Positions 6,204 to 9,173 of a stretch of 9,173 bases of DNA are shown in pieces. The stretch comes from an uncultured Clostridia bacterium (GTDB lineage Bacteria; Bacillota; Clostridia; Oscillospirales; Acutalibacteraceae). Position 1 is the first letter of the stretch. Every line of letters starts with the position of its first letter. The notes under the pieces are model-generated. The model had not been told where the DNA came from, searched no databases, and worked only from the letters and a program-made list of their open reading frames with translations. The position numbers were made by a program, and so were the translations under genes. Location of the stretch: assembly GCA_946628455.1 (NCBI GenBank), contig CAMOWP010000069.1, positions 1 through 9,173 on the forward strand. The letters run 5' to 3'.

Positions 6204-6689
6204 TTAATTATCCATCTGTCCCTTAGTTATCTTTTTAATCTGGAATTCAATGTTTCCTACGGGCGCTTCAACAACAACGGTATCGCCCTTCTTTGCGCCC
6301 ATAAGAGCCTTGCCTACGGGGCTTTCGTCGGAAATTCTTCCCTCTGCAGGGTTTGACTGGTTGTAGCCGACGATTTTATAAGTGAGCTTAGCCTTGTCGT
6401 TTTTGCGGACAACCTGAACGGTGTCGCCCATGGAAACAGAATCATCGTCAAGAGACTCAACAATTTCAGAGTGCTCAAGCTGATATTCAAGCTCGCCGAT
6501 ACGCGCCTCGATTTTAGCCTGCTCCGATTTAGCCTCATCATATTCGCTGTTCTCGCTGAGGTCGCCGTATGAACGCGCAACCTTAAGCTTTTCAGCTATA
6601 TCGTCACGGCCTACGCTCTTAAGATGTTCAAGCTCAGCCTCAAGCTCTGCCTTGCCGGCAGCCGTCATTTTAAATACCTTTGTTGCCAT
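6204..6689 (-). CDS. greA: Transcription elongation factor GreA
   Basis: Rescues backtracked RNA polymerase by stimulating cleavage of the transcript 3' end through the secondary channel. The protein has 161 residues from the chosen start, the usual GreA length. Residues about 8-75 form the antiparallel coiled coil with the tip motif ARSYGDLSENSEYDEAK, in which Asp43 and Glu46 are the acidic residues that coordinate Mg2+ in the active site. Residues about 82-158 form the FKBP-like C-terminal domain (GDTVQVV, SPVGKALMGAKKGDTV). The frame extends 10 codons further upstream to an ATG at 6719. I chose 6689 because AAAGGAG lies 8 nt before it, the protein then begins like known GreA, and the extra codons contain that ribosome site. 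It is the first gene of a six-gene operon. No anomaly. Confidence 0.97.
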   Translation of the reverse strand: MATKVFKMTAAGKAELEAELEHLKSVGRDDIAEKLKVARSYGDLSENSEYDEAKSEQAKIEARIGELEYQLEHSEIVESLDDDSVSMGDTVQVVRKNDKAKLTYKIVGYNQSNPAEGRISDESPVGKALMGAKKGDTVVVEAPVGNIEFQIKKITKGQMDN

Positions 6690-6697
6690 ATCAAAAA

Positions 6698-6704
6698 CTC
6701 CTTT
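6698..6704 (-). promoter_or_regulatory. Ribosome binding site that decides the greA start
   Basis: AAAGGAG on the minus strand, 8 nt before the ATG at 6689. The alternative ATG at 6719 has no comparable site upstream, only AT-rich leader. Confidence 0.88.
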
Positions 6705-6733
6705 AAGATTTTTTTGCAAAATTTAACTAATTA

Positions 6734-6762
6734 ATTATATATTATATATTATAAGATGTCAA
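6734..6762 (-). promoter_or_regulatory. Consensus SigA promoter of the greA-lysS-ABC operon
   Basis: Read on the minus strand: -35 TTGACA (6757-6762), exactly 17 nt, then -10 TATAAT (6734-6739). Both hexamers are perfect consensus with optimal spacing. It lies 45 nt upstream of the greA ATG. It is the only good promoter seen before the six-gene unit, which predicts strong constitutive expression. Confidence 0.9.
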
Positions 6763-6856
6763 TAAAAATCTTTCTGCTGAAAATATTTGTAAAATTTATG
6801 AAAATTAAATTCCGTTTAATGTTCGTTTAATATTCGCGATATATTATTCACTCAAC

Positions 6857-6885
6857 GGAGGGAGTTGTTCCCCGCTTCTCCCTTC
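6857..6885. repeat. Short GC-rich hairpin in the greA upstream region
   Basis: GGAGGGAG (6857-6864) can pair with CTCCCTTC (6878-6885) as 8 bp with one G-T pair and a 13-nt loop. On the plus strand it is followed by AAAATATTTTTTT, so it could be a weak terminator for plus-strand reads. No plus-strand gene ends there. Its role is unknown. Confidence 0.4.
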
Positions 6886-6922
6886 AAAATATTTTTTTCA
6901 TTTTTCATACTCTCCTTAAAAA

Positions 6923-6966
6923 GGCTCAACCCGCACGGTTAAAACCGAGCGGGTTGGGGCTTTTTT
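6923..6966. terminator. Intrinsic terminator after the C39 repeat-protein gene (bidirectional form)
   Basis: The stem CAACCCGC.CGG / CCG.GCGGGTTG (6927-6938 with 6945-6956) has one A-A mismatch and is extended outwards by wobble and G-C pairs to about 6925/6958. The loop is TTAAAA. On the minus strand it is followed by CCTTTTTAAGG and on the plus strand by TTTTTT. Its plus-side T-run overlaps the stop codon of the C39 gene (6965-6967). It separates that gene from the greA promoter downstream. Confidence 0.87.
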
Positions 6967-8797
6967 ATTCTTCTTTTTCAGGATTTGCGGCGTTGAGCGC
7001 AGAATTCTCGCTTCTGCGCAGCGCTATATTCTGAGTAGGAGTAAAGAGATAATAACAGCCGTACCACGAATCCGAGCGAAGAACATCAAAGGATGTGTAA
7101 ACCTCGTTGTTTTCGCTGTTATAGTGAATATCCTTTCTGACTCCCTCGCCGTATTTTCCCTCTCTTACATTGGGGTCAAAGATGATAACGTTGCCATCCT
7201 CCTTAACGCCCATAACGGCAACAAAGTGGCCGCCCGTAAACGAGAAGAGCGGGATTTTACCGACGTTTGCAACGGCAAAGTAGCCCTTTTCAAGGTGCTC
7301 CTTAAGCTTGGCGTTATCGTCCGTAATCTCGCAGGTTATGCCGTAATTTTCTTCAAGCAGCTGCGCCGTGCGCTTCATATCCGAGCCCGAGGAAATCCTG
7401 CAGCCGTAATCAAGCATCTTCTGCGCCATTTCCTCAAGAGTTACCTCATAGGTTGTTGAGTTCTGAACAATCATAAGCGCCGAGCATACTCCGCAGCCGC
7501 TTGAGGAGATTGTTCCGTCAGGGTGTGCCTTGTGCGGATACGGTATGCTGCTGCCTCTCTGCGGTGTGAAAAGCAGAGGAGCGAGCGTTGCAACGCCGTT
7601 TTCATCAGACGTGTAAACAACGTTTTCAAAGATAGCCTCGCGCTGTTTGCAGAGCTTGCCCTCGTTATCGAAAAGATACTTTATTTCATCAATTTCAAAC
7701 ACGCCTCTTACGGCAATTCCGCTGTTGATATAGTATCTGTCCTCGCCGATATTCTTCCAGCCTGAATATGAGGAAAGCTCGCCGTTTTCAAAGTATCTCA
7801 GCTTGCCCTTGTATTCGGCAACTCCGCTTGAAAGCACGCCGTTTCTGATATAATGCGGCATTCCGTTATAGAGCTTGACGCCCTGCGCGGCTTCATCAAA
7901 TTCGCCGTCGGTATACCACCTTCCGTCATGCAGGCCGTCGGCGGTGATTCCGTTTTTGAAATTATAATATTCGTCGTCAACCTTAACCCTGCCGTTAACT
8001 GTTACGTCAACAAGGCCATCCTTGAAAAATGCGCCGTCGAAAATGCCGTTTGCAAGGTAGCCGTCCGAAAGGTAATAACGTATGTTGTCAATTACGGTGT
8101 AGCCTGTTACGTTGCTCTTTAAGCCGTCTATATAGTAAACGCCGTCGAAAACGCCGGTGTAAAAATACCCTGCCATAAAGCAGTGATTAACGCCGTTTAC
8201 ACCGTGAAGCCCGCTGAAATCCTTATCCGCGAGCCCGTTTTTATAATAGCAGCCGTCGTAGTAGCCGTTAAAGAGCTTACCCTTTTCGACATAGTAGGTG
8301 TGCTTTTTGAAAACCTTATAGCCTGTATAGTTAAGGTCAACTCTTCCCCGCTCATAAAACAGGCCCGACATCGGCCCCGTAAAAAGATTGAAGCGGTCTG
8401 TAAACGCGGGAGTTTCCTCGGCGGAATCAGGGTTATCAATTACGCCCTGAACGAAATCGTACTGCTTTCCGTTAACGCTGTAATTGCCGTTAAGATAAGC
8501 GCACCACACGCCGTTTTTATAGTAACGGTTACCGTAAATGCCCGTATAGGATTTACCCTGGCGGAGATAGTATTCAAGCCCGCCGATTTTCATAATTGCG
8601 TTGAGGTCGGTCTCTCTTTCGCCGTTTTGATAATAGACCTCGTTATAAAGCCCGCTGACGGCGTTTCCGTCCATAACGAGCTTGCCCGACTCATTGACCT
8701 CAACCTTTCCCTCAGCATTGTCATATGCAAAGGCGCAGTAAGGGAACGCCATACAAAGAGCAAGCGCCAAGGCTATAATTTTCAACGGCTTTTTCAT
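6965..8797 (-). CDS. Secreted repeat protein with C-terminal C39-like cysteine peptidase domain
   Basis: 610 residues, predicted exported: a Sec signal peptide MKKPLKIIALALALCMAF... with likely cleavage after AFA (residue 24). Residues about 45-380 hold aromatic/Gly repeats of the type GxFDGxYYxDG, with a ~37-residue period clearest at 137-298. They are reminiscent of choline/glucan-binding cell-wall repeats but without their usual Trp. Residues about 395-585 fit a C39-like (C39_2) papain-fold domain: Cys435 in SSGCGVCSALMI, His524 in TGGHFVAVMGV and Asp541 in VIIFDPN form the expected triad, and all three are present. It is probably a surface or secreted thiol peptidase held by the repeats; the substrate is unknown. 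The ribosome site AAGGTGGTG lies 6 nt before the ATG. It has its own promoter (8830-8857) and terminator, so it is monocistronic. The family is likely; the function is inferred. Confidence 0.88.
   Translation of the reverse strand: MKKPLKIIALALALCMAFPYCAFAYDNAEGKVEVNESGKLVMDGNAVSGLYNEVYYQNGERETDLNAIMKIGGLEYYLRQGKSYTGIYGNRYYKNGVWCAYLNGNYSVNGKQYDFVQGVIDNPDSAEETPAFTDRFNLFTGPMSGLFYERGRVDLNYTGYKVFKKHTYYVEKGKLFNGYYDGCYYKNGLADKDFSGLHGVNGVNHCFMAGYFYTGVFDGVYYIDGLKSNVTGYTVIDNIRYYLSDGYLANGIFDGAFFKDGLVDVTVNGRVKVDDEYYNFKNGITADGLHDGRWYTDGEFDEAAQGVKLYNGMPHYIRNGVLSSGVAEYKGKLRYFENGELSSYSGWKNIGEDRYYINSGIAVRGVFEIDEIKYLFDNEGKLCKQREAIFENVVYTSDENGVATLAPLLFTPQRGSSIPYPHKAHPDGTISSSGCGVCSALMIVQNSTTYEVTLEEMAQKMLDYGCRISSGSDMKRTAQLLEENYGITCEITDDNAKLKEHLEKGYFAVANVGKIPLFSFTGGHFVAVMGVKEDGNVIIFDPNVREGKYGEGVRKDIHYNSENNEVYTSFDVLRSDSWYGCYYLFTPTQNIALRRSENSALNAANPEKEE
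7904..8389 (-). repeat. Clearest ~37-residue protein repeats in the C39 protein
   Basis: Successive units start near residues 137, 174, 211, 247 and 284, each with a core such as NGYYDGCYYKNG, TGVFDGVYYIDG, NGIFDGAFFKDG and DGLHDGRWYTDG. Diverged copies flank them (TGIYGNRYYKNG before, SGVAEYKGKLRYFENG after). Copies differ at most positions, so this is an old repeat array rather than a recent duplication. Confidence 0.85.
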
Positions 8798-8829
8798 TCC
8801 CTCACCACCTTAAAATTCTATATAATATT

Positions 8830-8857
8830 ATTATATCTCAAAGAAAAATATTTTCAA
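8830..8857 (-). promoter_or_regulatory. Promoter of the C39 repeat-protein gene
   Basis: Read on the minus strand: -35 TTGAAA (8852-8857), a 16-nt spacer, then -10 TATAAT (8830-8835). The ATG is at 8797. The surrounding DNA is very AT-rich, so alternative hexamers exist. The spacer is one short of optimal, which would suit regulation by the boxes just upstream. Confidence 0.6.
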
Positions 8858-8891
8858 TAGTTTTACTAAAATAATTAAATAATATTGAGTT

Positions 8892-8974
8892 AGACACAGT
8901 AAGACACATAAATATAATGAAATACAGAAAAAAATTTCCGGAAAAATAATATAATTATGTGTCTTAGTGCGTCA
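8892..8974. promoter_or_regulatory. Symmetrical set of AGACACA boxes, candidate operator upstream of the C39 gene
   Basis: Left arm: AGACACA at 8892-8898 and again at 8902-8908, a 10-bp step. Right arm, on the opposite strand: AGACACA at 8958-8964 and TGACGCA at 8968-8974, also a 10-bp step. The core TAAGACACATAA (8900-8911) is a perfect 12-bp inverted match to 8955-8966. The element lies 35 bp upstream of the putative -35 and downstream of the aspartate kinase terminator, as expected for a regulator binding region. The binding protein is unknown. Confidence 0.55.
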
Positions 8975-8980
8975 CAAAAT

Positions 8981-9008
8981 TATAAAAGGCAGGTATTTCA
9001 CCCGCCTT
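8981..9008 (-). terminator. Terminator of the aspartate kinase gene
   Basis: Read on the minus strand: AAGGCGGGT (9000-9008), loop GAAAT, ACCTGCCTT (8986-8994), a 9-bp stem with one G-T pair, followed by TTATAATTTT. It begins 15 nt after the stop codon. Confidence 0.82.
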
Positions 9009-9023
9009 AAAGCTTTATATTCG

Positions 9024-9173
9024 TTAATCCTGAGGGATAAACGCGTTGTGAATTGCAACAACGGCTCTGTCCGCGTCCTCAGCGTCGATAATAACCGAAA
9101 TCTTAATCTCAGAGGTGGAAATCATTTTAATGTTGATTCCTCTGTCATAAAGCGCTTCAAACATCTTTGTTGC
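9024..9173 (-). CDS. lysC: Aspartate kinase, C-terminal ACT domain (runs off the right edge)
   Basis: Phosphorylates aspartate, the first step to lysine, threonine and methionine; cytosolic. Only the last 49 codons are present, ending in TAA at 9024-9026. The residues read ATKMFEALYDRGINIKMIST, then SEIKISVIIDAEDADRAVVA, then IHNAF, which is the typical second ACT domain of bacterial aspartokinases, where lysine or threonine feedback is sensed. The MISTSEIKISV element is nearly invariant in the family. It is the last gene of its unit, closed by the hairpin at 8981-9008. Which aspartokinase isozyme it is cannot be told from this fragment, so the symbol is the generic one. Confidence 0.9.
   Translation of the reverse strand, partial: ATKMFEALYDRGINIKMISTSEIKISVIIDAEDADRAVVAIHNAFIPQD

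Noticed and set aside
6690..6719. Ten-codon longer GreA start (MQKNLKGVFD)
   Set aside because: These codons contain the AAAGGAG ribosome site for the ATG at 6689 and are not part of known GreA sequences.
6852..6908. 18-codon minus-strand mini-ORF (MKNEKNILKGEAGNNSLR)
   Set aside because: The ribosome site is too close to the ATG (3 nt), it lies directly after a terminator and before the greA promoter, and no promoter of its own is seen.
6763..6922. T-box or lysine riboswitch ahead of greA-lysS
   Set aside because: The promoter is at 6734-6762, so this DNA is upstream of transcription; the leader is about 45 nt or less and has no T-box sequence or antiterminator.
8183..8860. 225-codon plus-strand frame opposite the C39 protein gene
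   Set aside because: It is antisense to a frame with signal peptide, repeats and catalytic motifs; its hydrophobic valine-rich translation reflects the complement of Asp/Tyr/Asn codons.
8892..8974. CRISPR-like or insertion-sequence end interpretation of the AGACACA repeats
   Set aside because: The units are 7 bp, there are no uniform spacers, no transposase remnant and no target-site duplication; an operator fits better.

Overview
The window looks like chromosome of a low-to-mid-GC Gram-positive anaerobe, most likely Clostridia of the Ruminococcaceae/Oscillospiraceae type. This is inferred from the AT-rich intergenic DNA with consensus SigA promoters, strong AGGAGG-type ribosome binding sites, the glyA/yebC/greA/lysS/lysC content, and a secreted repeat protein with a C39-like peptidase domain. 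No tRNA, rRNA, CRISPR array or insertion sequence was found, and no stretch longer than about 300 bases lacks a gene.

Layout. The left edge holds the 5' part of glyA (minus), which shares a 127-141 bp intergenic region with the divergent gene yebC (plus, 427-1170). The two promoters stand back to back. A perfect 15-bp hairpin (1183-1218) ends both yebC and the converging operon. That operon runs on the minus strand from a perfect TTGACA-17-TATAAT promoter (6734-6762) through greA, lysS, a sortase-like membrane protein, a four-TM membrane protein, a polysaccharide-export-type ABC ATPase and a small Q/P-rich membrane protein. Gaps are 2 to 18 nt, or a 4-nt overlap. Right of it, behind a terminator (about 6923-6966), lies a 610-aa secreted protein with ~37-aa aromatic repeats and a C39-like cysteine peptidase domain. 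Its upstream region carries a symmetrical set of AGACACA-like boxes. The right edge holds the last 49 codons of an aspartate kinase (minus) and its terminator.

What stands out. (1) The lysyl-tRNA synthetase carries about 112 extra N-terminal residues that closely resemble E. coli YegP (tandem DUF1508). (2) The sortase-like protein keeps the fold signature but has no His anywhere in its extracytoplasmic part. The GH motif is GE, the Cys position is Ala and the Arg position is Lys, so it is predicted not to be a transpeptidase. (3) It is translationally coupled to a TM1-large ectodomain-TM2/3/4 protein and sits next to a TagH/Wzt-type ATPase with no ABC-2 permease in view. Together these four genes look like a membrane assembly of unknown function, co-transcribed with greA and lysS. 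(4) The four-box, two-fold symmetric element upstream of the C39 gene looks like a regulator binding region.

All family assignments come from reading motifs. No database search was run.
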